NCBI GenBank assembly: GCA_013362195.1
Contig: JABFWM010000343.1
Coordinates: forward strand, 1 to 10,183
DNA length: 10,183 bases
Reading direction: 5' to 3'
Source: Acidobacteriota bacterium
Lineage (GTDB): Bacteria; Acidobacteriota; Vicinamibacteria; Vicinamibacterales; 2-12-FULL-66-21
A program made the translations under genes and the position numbers. The notes under the pieces were generated by a model, which worked only from the letters and a program-made list of their open reading frames with translations, was not told the origin of the DNA and ran no database searches. Shown in pieces: positions 1 to 8,700 of this stretch. Position 1 is the first letter of the stretch. Each line of letters opens with the position of its first letter.

Positions 1-1056
1 GAGCGCCACCTCCCCGCCGCTCGAGCGGCGACGACCACGAGCGATCTGCTCTCGGCGATCGACGAGCCGGCCAGGCTGCCGCCGCACATCCTCGACGTCG
101 CGCGCCGTCTGGCGGCGCAGCTCCGCCCTGGCGCGCAGCGGCCGGCGCCGCGCGATCGCGAACGGCGCTTTCGTCACGCGGTCTTCGCCGCGTATCCCGA
201 CCGCGTGGCCAGGCGCCGCGCCGGCGCCGCGCCGCCACGGTTTCTGCTCGCGTCCGGACACGGCGCGGTCCTCGGACGCGACAGCGGCGTGCACGACGCC
301 GAGTTCATCGTGGCCGTCGACGTGACGGCCGGAGGCAAAGGGGAAGGATCGGAAGCGATCGTTCGATCCGCGAGCGCCGTCGATCCGGAGTGGCTCGCAC
401 CGACCAGCATGCGGCTCGTCCACCAGCTCGATCCGCGCGGCCGCGTACGCGCCGTCGCGCAGGACTACTACGGCGAGATACTGTTGCGGGAACGCCCCGC
501 CGACGTCGACGTCGCGGACGGTTCGCGGTTGCTCGTGGCGAGCTTTCTGGAGAAGCCGTTGAGCGATGAGGACGAGCAGTTCGTCCGCCGTCTGCGGTTT
601 GCGGAATTGCCCGCCGACGTGCCGTCGCTCGCGGCCGGTGCGGCGGCGGGCCGATCGTCGCTCCAGGACATGTCGCTGGCCGATGCGCTCGATTGGCGCA
701 CCCGGCAGGATCTCGATCGTCTCGCGCCGCTGGCCGTCGCGATTCCCAGCGGCCGCACGGCGAGGCTGCGGTACGAGGCCGATGGCGCCGTCACCGCGGC
801 GGTGAAGCTGCAGGAGCTGTTCGGCCTGGCCGAGTCGCCGCGCATCGGTCCGCGCCAGCAGCCCATCGTCCTGGTCCTGCTCGCGCCCAACGGCCGTCCG
901 GTCCAGACGACGACGGATCTGCGCAGCTTCTGGAACTCGACGTACGCGGAGGTCCGGCGCGAGCTGCGCGGCCGCTACCCGAAACACCCGTGGCCGGACG
1001 ATCCGTGGAGTGCGGCCGCGACCGCGCGCACGAAACGCCCCGGCCGCAATCGGTAA
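1..1056 (+). CDS. hrpB: ATP-dependent helicase HrpB, C-terminal part (5' end outside window)
   Basis: The reading frame is open from the first base and ends at TAA 1054-1056, leaving 351 residues. HrpB proteins are usually about 800 residues, so the DEAH helicase core lies upstream of the window. What is visible is the tail typical of HrpB: the FLLASGHGAVL stretch followed by EFIVAVDV, then LQELFGL, PIVLVLLAPNGRPVQTT, and the final FWNSTYAEVRRELRGRYPKH followed by PWPDDP. These are hallmarks of the HrpB C-terminal domain. HrpB is a DEAH-family protein predicted to unwind RNA using ATP in the cytoplasm; its physiological role is poorly defined in most bacteria. The apparent ATG/GTG starts inside this frame, such as GTG near 205, are internal codons because conserved sequence continues upstream. 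No convincing terminator follows the stop. Confidence 0.9.
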   Translation, partial: ERHLPAARAATTTSDLLSAIDEPARLPPHILDVARRLAAQLRPGAQRPAPRDRERRFRHAVFAAYPDRVARRRAGAAPPRFLLASGHGAVLGRDSGVHDAEFIVAVDVTAGGKGEGSEAIVRSASAVDPEWLAPTSMRLVHQLDPRGRVRAVAQDYYGEILLRERPADVDVADGSRLLVASFLEKPLSDEDEQFVRRLRFAELPADVPSLAAGAAAGRSSLQDMSLADALDWRTRQDLDRLAPLAVAIPSGRTARLRYEADGAVTAAVKLQELFGLAESPRIGPRQQPIVLVLLAPNGRPVQTTTDLRSFWNSTYAEVRRELRGRYPKHPWPDDPWSAAATARTKRPGRNR

Positions 1057-1178
1057 TTCCCGATCTCTGATCCGGGATCATCAGCAGCCTTCGGTATCCG
1101 GGAGCGCTGTGCACCGGCCATTCGGGCGTCCTCGTCCGCTTCGTGATCGTGGTCACCGTCAGGTCGCAGGCGCCACGA

Positions 1179-1205
1179 TTGTCACGGTGTCACGCGAACT
1201 ACAAT
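1179..1205 (+). promoter_or_regulatory. Candidate promoter ending next to the HAD gene start
   Basis: TTGTCA at 1179-1184 matches the sigma-70 -35 consensus at 5 of 6 positions and TACAAT at 1200-1205 matches the -10 consensus at 5 of 6. The spacer is 15 bases, shorter than the ideal 17. Only six bases separate the -10 box from ATG 1212, so transcription would begin at or next to the start codon. No Shine-Dalgarno sequence is visible, which fits a leaderless mRNA. This is inferred from sequence alone. Confidence 0.4.
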
Positions 1206-1211
1206 GTCGGG

Positions 1212-1903
1212 ATGCCCCTCGAGACCGTGTTCCTCGACGCCGGCGGCGTGCTGCTCTTTCCCGACTGGACGCGGGTGAGCGACACGCTGGCGCGCCACGG
1301 GGTCGAAGTCGCGCCGGAGACGCTGGCGCGCGCGGAACCGATCGCACGCCGCCAGCTCGACGACCAGCAGGTCATCGGCGCGACGAACGACGCCGGGCGC
1401 GGGTGGCTGTTCTTCGATCTGATCCTCGAGAAGGCCGGCATCGATCGGTCGCCGGCAACCGCCGCCGCCCTGGCCGAACTGCACGCCTATCACTGCGCCG
1501 ACAACCTGTGGCAGTTCGTGCCCGACGAGGTGCGGCCGGCGCTCGCCGCGCTGCGCCGGCACGGCCTCCGTCTGACGGTCGTCTCGAACGCGAACGGCAC
1601 GCTGTGCGCGCACATGGCCCGGATCGGCCTCGATGCGCTCGTCGATTGCGTGCTCGACTCCTGCGATCAGAAGGTCGAGAAGCCGGATCCGCGCTTCTTC
1701 GAGATCGCGCTCGAGCGCAGCCGGGCGCGGCGCGAGACGACGATTCACGTCGGCGACTTCTACAACGTCGACGTGATCGGCGCGCGGCGGGCGGGCATTC
1801 GCGCGGTGCTGGTGGATCAGATGAACCTGCGGCCCGAAGCCGATTGCGTGCGCGTGCGCTCGCTGGACGAGCTGGTCACGCGCGTCCAGGCGGGAGAATT
1901 CGA

Positions 1904-1907
<4 letters not shown>
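1212..1907 (+). CDS. HAD-superfamily hydrolase
   Basis: A 231-residue cytoplasmic protein with the four HAD motifs in order. Motif I is FLDAGGVL with nucleophile Asp9, motif II is VVSN with Ser125, motif III is the KPD lysine Lys157, and motif IV is VGDFYNVD with Asp182 and Asp187, followed by GARRAG. The alpha-helical cap between motifs I and II fits HAD subfamily IA. The second motif-I Asp, general acid in phosphatases, is Gly11 here; this resembles haloacid dehalogenases and many uncharacterised DAGG-type HADs, so the substrate cannot be named. I chose ATG 1212 because the protein begins MPLETVFLD, the usual HAD start; an in-frame extension to 1143 would add 23 unconserved residues across the promoter-like sequence. 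The gene converges on glnS and the last 4 bases overlap. Confidence 0.88.
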
Positions 1908-3592
<1,685 letters not shown>

Positions 3593-3606
3593 GACGGTAA
3601 CTATTG

Positions 3607-3612
3607 ATTATA
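3607..3612 (-). promoter_or_regulatory. Candidate -10 box for glnS
   Basis: On the minus strand a perfect TATAAT lies 14 bases before the glnS ATG (3592), in the only AT-rich patch of the 31-base gap to the upstream gene. I see no good -35 box 16-18 bases upstream; that part would lie inside the end of the upstream gene. A start 6-8 bases downstream of the box gives a leader of about 8 bases. glnS may therefore have its own promoter as well as read-through from 3624-4064. Confidence 0.45.
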
Positions 3613-3623
3613 GACAATGGCGC

Positions 3624-4064
3624 TCAGCGTCCCGGCGTCCGCCGCACGTCGGCGTCCTCCACGCGGGTGCGAATCGGCTCCCACTCGCGCGCGCGTTTGA
3701 TGCCGGTGATCGCCACGGGCAGCGGCGCCGCGTCGGTATAGAAGAGCTGCGTCGGCATCGGCGACGACGGCGAGTAGGGCAGCCGCACCGGCAGTGGCGC
3801 GTCCGCGCTGTACGGGAGCGTCACGCGTAGCGTCGGGTCCGTCATCCGTCCGCCGCTTCTCGACACGAAGTTCACCGAAACGGCGCCCTTTTCGTCCATC
3901 GTGCCCGTGCCGACGAGCACCACCGGCTGGACGCGTCGTTCGAGCGGATCGAGTCCGCCCGTCTGCCGCGCGTAGATCGACACGCCGCCGATCATCGCGC
4001 ACAGCCACACCACGCACACCGCGATCACTGTCAACACCACCTTCGTGTAGGTGTCGGTCGTCAT
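3624..4064 (-). CDS. Small membrane-anchored protein of unknown function
   Basis: A 146-residue protein. Residues 1-8 are short and polar, residues 9-31 form one strongly hydrophobic segment (VVLTVIAVCVVWLCAMIGG and onward), and the rest is polar and proline-rich. This indicates a signal anchor or uncleaved signal peptide with a periplasmic tail. The tail contains VVLVGTGTMDEKGAVSVNF and two similar pieces, APLPVRLPY and APLPVAITGIK, before an EWEPI stretch. I recall similar short proteins with an N-terminal TM and an LPV...GI...EW ending from Acidobacteriota, but know no function. ATG 4064 has a strong GGAGGG Shine-Dalgarno sequence at 4076-4071, spaced 6 bases. It lies 31 bases upstream of glnS on the same strand and is divergent from the response regulator gene. 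An overlapping frame starting at 4104 is rejected because it lacks this signal and the TM pattern. Confidence 0.75.
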   Translation of the reverse strand: MTTDTYTKVVLTVIAVCVVWLCAMIGGVSIYARQTGGLDPLERRVQPVVLVGTGTMDEKGAVSVNFVSRSGGRMTDPTLRVTLPYSADAPLPVRLPYSPSSPMPTQLFYTDAAPLPVAITGIKRAREWEPIRTRVEDADVRRTPGR

Positions 4065-4312
4065 GGTCGTCCCTCCGTCCGCGCGCGTAGGCGCGCGCTT
4101 TCATTTTCCATTGGAAGTCGCGGCCGCAGGTGACCTCCGTGAAAAAGTTGATTTCATTCGGCTTACCAGGAGACGCAGGCGCCGCGGCCGCACGCCGTCA
4201 CGCAGATTCCGCCGGAAATCCGCCACCTCGCTGATGCGCATCTGTGGCGCGTGCCTTGCTCAACCCGGCACGCCGCAGAACGGCAGGACGGCACTGTTTC
4301 CGGACAGAACGT
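4065..4312. promoter_or_regulatory. Divergent intergenic region (248 bases)
   Basis: This region must carry the start signals for the leftward membrane protein gene and the rightward response regulator gene. Next to the leftward gene is a GC-only inverted repeat: minus-strand stem GCGCGCG pairs with CGCGCGC around a CCTA loop (4098-4081), four bases before the Shine-Dalgarno sequence. A 9-base palindrome AGGT-G-ACCT lies at 4128-4136 and an AT-richer patch at 4141-4160. I found no convincing sigma-70 or sigma-54 promoter for either gene. No credible coding region is present despite an open frame on the + strand. Confidence 0.4.
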
Positions 4313-5005
4313 ATGAACACGGTCCGTATAGCGCTCGCAGATAGTCAACCAGTCTTTCGGTACGGTCTGAAGCTCCTGCTCGACGTCACTCTCGGCATGA
4401 GAGTGATCGCCGAGGCCGGCGACGGCGCGGAGACGATCGACCTCGTTCGCCGACTGCAGCCCGATCTGCTGTTCCTCGACATGAACATTCGCGGCGGCGG
4501 CCTTGACACGCTCAAGGCGCTCGCGACGCTGCCGAGCGCGGTCCGCTCGGTCATGCTGATGGATCCGGTGCAGCCCGATCTCCAGAACGCCGCGATGCGT
4601 CTGGGCGCCCGCCGGGTGATGGCGAAGGAATCGTCGATTCCGGAGTTCGTCCAGTCGATCCACGGCGTGATGCGCGACGAGCACGGTGTGCCATCGATCG
4701 CCGGCCGCGCCGCAGCCCCTCCGGTGCCTCCGGAGCCGCCGGTACGGGCACCGCGCCGGTACCGGCTCACGCAGCGCGAGATGCAGGTGGTCGCCGCGGT
4801 CGCTGACGGCGAAACCAACAGAGGCATCGCCGAGAAATTCCGCGTCAGCGAGGACACCGTGAAGCACCACCTGTCGAACGTATTCGACAAGGTCGGCGTG
4901 TCGTCACGGCTCGAGCTCGCGGTCTTCGCGTTCACGCACGGCCTGGTCATGCTGCAGGACGGCATGGTGCGGATCTCCGACAGCGGAGTGCTGCCGCCGG
5001 TGTGA
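4313..5005 (+). CDS. NarL/FixJ-type response regulator with LuxR-type HTH
   Basis: A 230-residue cytoplasmic transcription regulator. Residues 4-120 form a CheY-like receiver: the phospho-acceptor is Asp56 in LLFLDMN and the conserved lysine is Lys105 in MAKES. A proline-rich linker (about 136-147) leads to a LuxR-type DNA-binding domain at 152-211, with LTQREMQVV, then DGETNRGIAEKFRVSEDTVK and HHLSNVFDKV. The receiver is not canonical. The usual second acidic residue after Asp10 is Ser11, and the Thr/Ser switch position appears to be Met83. Phosphorylation control may be weak or altered. ATG 4313 is chosen because MNTVRIALADSQP is the normal start of this fold; the frame extends to 4244 with Arg-rich sequence unlike the family. 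No histidine kinase gene is in the window. The next gene, an exported cytochrome, begins 80 bases downstream and may be co-transcribed. Confidence 0.92.
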   Translation: MNTVRIALADSQPVFRYGLKLLLDVTLGMRVIAEAGDGAETIDLVRRLQPDLLFLDMNIRGGGLDTLKALATLPSAVRSVMLMDPVQPDLQNAAMRLGARRVMAKESSIPEFVQSIHGVMRDEHGVPSIAGRAAAPPVPPEPPVRAPRRYRLTQREMQVVAAVADGETNRGIAEKFRVSEDTVKHHLSNVFDKVGVSSRLELAVFAFTHGLVMLQDGMVRISDSGVLPPV

Positions 5006-5073
5006 GCCCATCCCATTCACCTCAGGTCGCTTGCGGCGAATGCGCGCCGGCAGCGATCACCCACATGGACCCT

Positions 5074-5078
5074 GGAGA
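5074..5078 (+). promoter_or_regulatory. Shine-Dalgarno sequence that sets the cytochrome start
   Basis: GGAGA lies 7 bases upstream of GTG 5086. Starting there yields a clean signal peptide. The earlier in-frame GTG 5002, which overlaps the regulator stop as GTGA, and ATG 5065 would add unconserved residues before that signal peptide. Confidence 0.6.
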
Positions 5079-5085
5079 ACCCCTC

Positions 5086-8000
5086 GTGCGCTATCTCGGA
5101 TCTGTCACGACTCTGCTTGCAGTTCTGGTCATCGGCACCCTGGTCATTTCACCGCTTCGCATGCGCGCGCAGGCCGGTCCGCCTGCGGCGATGCCCGAGG
5201 TGTACGCGCCGTTTGCCGGCGACGCCCGCCTCGAGCCGATTCCGGACGGGCCGCTGCTGCTCAAGAACCTCGACGTCTTCACCACCGACCAGTTCGGAAA
5301 TCCGCACACGCTGACGATGCGCTTTCCGCCGCGGGTGAACGGCCAGAACCAGTCCGACGGCGACAAGCACGCGGACATGTACGTGCTGTTCGACGCGGCG
5401 ACCGGCGCGCTGATCGATCAACCAATGATCATCGAGGCGGCGCCGAAGAACGCGGCCGGTCCGGGGTTCGCGATCAGCGATCTGCAGGCGCGCCTCTACA
5501 GCCCGATCTGGGAACTGACGGCCGTGACCGTCGACAGCACTTATGTGCCGGGCAGCATCGACTCGGTCGCGAAGATCTTCTCGTCGACGCAGGTCAAGGA
5601 AATCATCCAGACGAACATCTTCCTGAACTGTCCGATCGTGCCGCGCGGCACGGTCGTCGATCCCGGGTCGAACCCGCCGGAAGACGTGTTCTTCGAAGGG
5701 CAGCGCGTCACCATCGTGCCCTACGACATCGAGGACGGCGGCTTCAACGTGCAGATCCTCTTCAAGTTCGAGGACGCCGCCGGCAACACCCTCGGCCGCA
5801 CGTTCGTCAACGGGGTCGCCGGGACGCCGACCAAATCGGCCGCCGGCGGCCAGGACTTCATGCCGCACCTCGTCACGTCGCACGCGATCGGCGACCCGTT
5901 CTACACGTCGATCTGGGACGTGTGGACCGTCGTGGTGCCGAATGACGCCAACGTCGCGGACATCGTCAACAACGTCAAGTCGAACGTCACCGTCCGGGCG
6001 ATGGTGGCCAGCAAGGCGTGGTCGGTCAAGTCGTCCGGCATCCGGTTGAACTGTCCGGTGGTGAAGGTCGACGGCGTGACGGTGCCGCCGGAAGATGCGG
6101 TGCACCTGCTCGCCGACGCGAACCACATCTTCCGCAAGGGCAAGTTCCCGTTCGACGTCGCGGCGACGACGTTCACCAAGCCCCGCACGTTCCAGATCAC
6201 GGAGATCGACCTGGGCGGCGCACCGCTGCTGGCCCCGGCGCACGCCGTCAACGGGTTCCCGGACATCACCCCCGAGATCGAGGGCAAAGGCAACGTCATT
6301 CCGCTGATTCTCGAGCATCCGTTTCAGGCGGGGGGCTCAGGCCCGGCGACCAACGGGTCGATTCTCCGCCTGACTCAGGAAGACCTCGAGGCCGCGTATC
6401 ACAACGTGCCGCCGCGGCTGCCGCAGCGGTTCGAGGACAACATCGCCGCGCTGATCGCCGCGGGCAACCTCGATGCGAGCTGGGCGCCGGGCATCCGTCC
6501 GTACCAGGAACGCCTCGCGGCGATTGGCCGCGCGTACTTCGAGCTGGTCTGGATGCCGGAGCAGGGCGCGAACCAGAAGGACGTCACGACGTGCCTGGCG
6601 TGCCATTCGCTGCCGGCGGCCGGCGGCTCGGCGCGCGGGCTGTACAGCCTCGAGCGGGCGATCGCGGGGGCGAACTCGGGCAGTGCTTCACGGAGCAATC
6701 CGGGATCGATGTTCGGGTCGGGCGCGGCGCAGCTGCTGGTCAGCCAGTTGAGCGGCCGCGGCTACTTCGCCGGCGACTCGCGGCCGGTGGTTGGCGCGCA
6801 CGGCAGCCAGGGGCAGATCGTGTCGATGCGCGCCACCGTGTCCGGCGCGAACAACACGCACTTCGGCATCGAGTCGGTCGAGCGCATCGTCTCGCTGTGC
6901 GCCGGGGCGAACCGGCCGGCCGCGTGCGGCGGCGGCCCGGTGACCTTCGCGCAAGCGGCGACCCTCGATCTCGACGGCGACGGCGTGGCCAACGAACTGA
7001 CGGTCGGCGAAGTGACCGCGGAGGCCGCGTTCCTGTTGACGCTTGCCGCGCCGGATGAAGCCGCCGATCGAAAGAAGGCGGACATGGGGATCACCGCCGC
7101 GTCCGTCGAACGCGGCCGGTCGCTGTTCCGCCGCCGCATCGCCAACGGCGGTCTCGAGTGCGCCAGCTGCCACAGGGTGTTCCACAAGTTCGACGGCGGC
7201 GCGCCGCCCGTGCTCATGCTGGACAACCCTCAGGACGGATTCCTGCTGCCGCTGACGATGCCCTATCACGGCGCCACCGTCGCCGACGTGAATTACGGCG
7301 ACGCCGACTACTTCGGCCAGCCGGGCCTGCGCACGTATGGCGACTTCCGCCGGCACCAGATGGGCACCGACTCGCCGTCGGACGTGTTCTTCGCGCCGAC
7401 GGGTCAGTCGCTCGGGCTGGTGACCGGCAGCACGACGGCGAAGTCCGCGGAGCTCTGGGACGTGGGCGTCGCAGCGCCGCTGCTGCGCACCGGCGACAAG
7501 GGGTTCGACATCAAGGGCGTGATCCTCGGCCACGGCGGCGAAGGCCGCGCCTCGCGCGACGCGTTCGCGCAGCTCGCGGCAGCGCAGCAGACCGACGTCG
7601 TGAACTTCCTGCGCGTGCAGTTGATCCGCAGCCAGAACGGCGAAGGCAGCGGCGCGCTGCCTCCCAACCCGCAGCCGGTTCCCGGCGCCGCGCCCGCTGT
7701 TCCCGCGATCGTCGCGCGGGACAACTCGCTCGTGACGGTCATCGACACGCCCGTCGCCTTCACCGGCGCATCGCTGCTCGCGAATGACAGCGGCAGCGTC
7801 CTCATGCTCGGCACGCTGGACACCACGGCGACGCGCGGGCTCGTGACCCGGACGGGACCGGGCACGTTCACCTACACGCCCCCGGCCGGCGTACGCGGCT
7901 TCGACGGTTTCACCTACAGCGTCTTCGATTCGTTCGGTCAACGCGCCACCGCCGCCGTCCGGATCACGATCAACCACCGCGACGGGCTCGTGGCCGCTTA

Positions 8001-8631
8001 TGCCTTCGACGAGGTGAGCGGATCGACGGCGCTCGACGTGTCTGGGCGGTCGAACAACGGCACCATCGCAGGCGCGGTGCGGACGGCCGGCAAGGTCGGC
8101 GGCGCACTGTCGTTCGACGGCGCCACCAGTCTGGTGAGCGTTCCCGACAGCGCCTCGCTCCGCCTCTCGACCGGCATGACCGTCGAGGCGTGGGTCAACC
8201 CGTCGCAGCTCGGCGGATGGCGCACGGTGCTGCTCAAGGAACGCGTCGGCGGCCTGACCTACGGACTGTACGCGGACGATGGTTCCGGGCAGGGCGGCAC
8301 GCCAGGTCCCGCCGGATATCTGTATCTGGATGGCGTCGAGCAGCCGGTGCGCGGGCCCGGGAACGCGTTGTCGCTGAACGGCTGGACGCACCTGGCGGTG
8401 ACCTACGACTGGAACGTGTGCCGGTTGTACGTGAACGGCGTACTGGTCGGCACCAGCATCCAGGGCGCCGCGATCGGCACGGCGGCGGGCGCGCTGCGGA
8501 TCGGCGGCAACAGCATCTGGGGCGAGTTCTTCAGCGGCCTGATCGATGAAGTGCGCGTCTACAACCGCGCGCTGAGCGGCGACGAGATCGTCGGCGACAT
8601 GTCAATCCCCGTGACGCCGCCGGGATTGTAA
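5086..8631 (+). CDS. Exported di-heme cytochrome with cadherin-like and LamG-type modules
   Basis: A 1181-residue exported protein. A signal peptide covers residues 1-30, ending MRAQA. Residues 31-500 match no family I can name and contain a duplicated module (about 96-185 and 257-326). Two c-type heme sites follow: CLACH at 503-507 and CASCH at 692-696. Between them are FGSGAAQLLV and an acidic DLDGDG loop at 628-633 followed by ELTVGEVTA. After the second heme come possible Met ligands (Met725, Met759) and a tail LWDVGVAAPLLRTG, GHGGEGRASRDAFAQL, DVVNFLRVQL. This pattern resembles di-heme cytochrome c peroxidase/thiol-oxidoreductase (DUF1111-type) proteins. Residues about 875-962 form a cadherin-like Ig-fold module and 967-1170 a LamG-type concanavalin-like module. 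It probably acts in the periplasm or at the cell surface. Substrate is unknown. It follows the response regulator by 80 bases. Confidence 0.88.
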   Translation: MRYLGSVTTLLAVLVIGTLVISPLRMRAQAGPPAAMPEVYAPFAGDARLEPIPDGPLLLKNLDVFTTDQFGNPHTLTMRFPPRVNGQNQSDGDKHADMYVLFDAATGALIDQPMIIEAAPKNAAGPGFAISDLQARLYSPIWELTAVTVDSTYVPGSIDSVAKIFSSTQVKEIIQTNIFLNCPIVPRGTVVDPGSNPPEDVFFEGQRVTIVPYDIEDGGFNVQILFKFEDAAGNTLGRTFVNGVAGTPTKSAAGGQDFMPHLVTSHAIGDPFYTSIWDVWTVVVPNDANVADIVNNVKSNVTVRAMVASKAWSVKSSGIRLNCPVVKVDGVTVPPEDAVHLLADANHIFRKGKFPFDVAATTFTKPRTFQITEIDLGGAPLLAPAHAVNGFPDITPEIEGKGNVIPLILEHPFQAGGSGPATNGSILRLTQEDLEAAYHNVPPRLPQRFEDNIAALIAAGNLDASWAPGIRPYQERLAAIGRAYFELVWMPEQGANQKDVTTCLACHSLPAAGGSARGLYSLERAIAGANSGSASRSNPGSMFGSGAAQLLVSQLSGRGYFAGDSRPVVGAHGSQGQIVSMRATVSGANNTHFGIESVERIVSLCAGANRPAACGGGPVTFAQAATLDLDGDGVANELTVGEVTAEAAFLLTLAAPDEAADRKKADMGITAASVERGRSLFRRRIANGGLECASCHRVFHKFDGGAPPVLMLDNPQDGFLLPLTMPYHGATVADVNYGDADYFGQPGLRTYGDFRRHQMGTDSPSDVFFAPTGQSLGLVTGSTTAKSAELWDVGVAAPLLRTGDKGFDIKGVILGHGGEGRASRDAFAQLAAAQQTDVVNFLRVQLIRSQNGEGSGALPPNPQPVPGAAPAVPAIVARDNSLVTVIDTPVAFTGASLLANDSGSVLMLGTLDTTATRGLVTRTGPGTFTYTPPAGVRGFDGFTYSVFDSFGQRATAAVRITINHRDGLVAAYAFDEVSGSTALDVSGRSNNGTIAGAVRTAGKVGGALSFDGATSLVSVPDSASLRLSTGMTVEAWVNPSQLGGWRTVLLKERVGGLTYGLYADDGSGQGGTPGPAGYLYLDGVEQPVRGPGNALSLNGWTHLAVTYDWNVCRLYVNGVLVGTSIQGAAIGTAAGALRIGGNSIWGEFFSGLIDEVRVYNRALSGDEIVGDMSIPVTPPGL
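5371..6063 (+). repeat. Internal duplication in the cytochrome N-terminal region (protein level)
   Basis: Two stretches of the protein look alike. Unit 1 (residues about 96-185) contains YSPIWELTAVTV from Tyr138 and ends in LNCPIV with Cys182. Unit 2 (about 257-326) contains YTSIWDVWTVVV from Tyr273 and ends in LNCPVV with Cys323. Both are followed within 20 residues by PPEDV or PPEDA. The similarity is clear by eye in amino acids but not in DNA, so the duplication is old. Each unit has one cysteine, which could pair with the other. Confidence 0.6.
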
Positions 8632-8644
8632 TCGCGACCGGCGC

Positions 8645-8668
8645 GAATGCACCACGTTCGTGCCATTC
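8645..8668 (+). terminator. Weak hairpin after the cytochrome gene
   Basis: Thirteen bases after the TAA, GAATGCAC pairs with GTG and CATTC around a 7-base loop, with one bulged C at 8663. There is no T-run after it, so it is not a standard intrinsic terminator. It could stabilise the mRNA 3' end. Confidence 0.22.
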
Positions 8669-8694
8669 ACAAGAGGTGAGGGGGATCCTATCTT
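8666..8694 (+). promoter_or_regulatory. Candidate sigma-70 promoter with flanking inverted repeat
   Basis: TTCACA at 8666-8671 (5 of 6 matches to the -35 consensus) and TATCTT at 8689-8694 (4 of 6 to the -10 consensus) are exactly 17 bases apart. Transcription would start near 8700. A perfect 7-base inverted repeat, GAGGTGA at 8673-8679 and TCACCTC at 8697-8703, brackets the -10 box and could be an operator or the start of a transcript structure. The promoter would serve the exported protein gene at 8845 with a leader of about 145 bases. Confidence 0.4.
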
Positions 8695-8700
8695 CATCAC

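Noticed and set aside
1068..1080. Palindrome TGATCC-G-GGATCA after hrpB as a terminator
   Set aside because: The loop would be a single base and no T-run follows, so it cannot act as a normal intrinsic terminator.
4120..4191. Two GCGGCCGC palindromes in the divergent region
   Set aside because: Expected by chance in DNA this GC-rich; spacing and surroundings give no sign of function.
4244..4312. Upstream extension of the response regulator start
   Set aside because: The added 23 residues are Arg-rich and lie outside the conserved receiver fold, which starts properly at ATG 4313.
4051..4344. 97-residue + strand frame across the divergent intergenic region
   Set aside because: Arg-rich, no Shine-Dalgarno sequence, and overlaps the starts of both flanking genes.
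5149..6318. 389-residue open frame antisense to the cytochrome N-terminal region
   Set aside because: Composition dominated by Arg, Asp, Val and His typical of a shadow frame; the + strand frame has a signal peptide and internal repeats.
6688..8391. 567-residue open frame antisense to the cytochrome gene
   Set aside because: Arg/Ala/His-rich composition with no recognisable motif; it mirrors a well-supported gene in GC-rich DNA where long antisense frames are expected.
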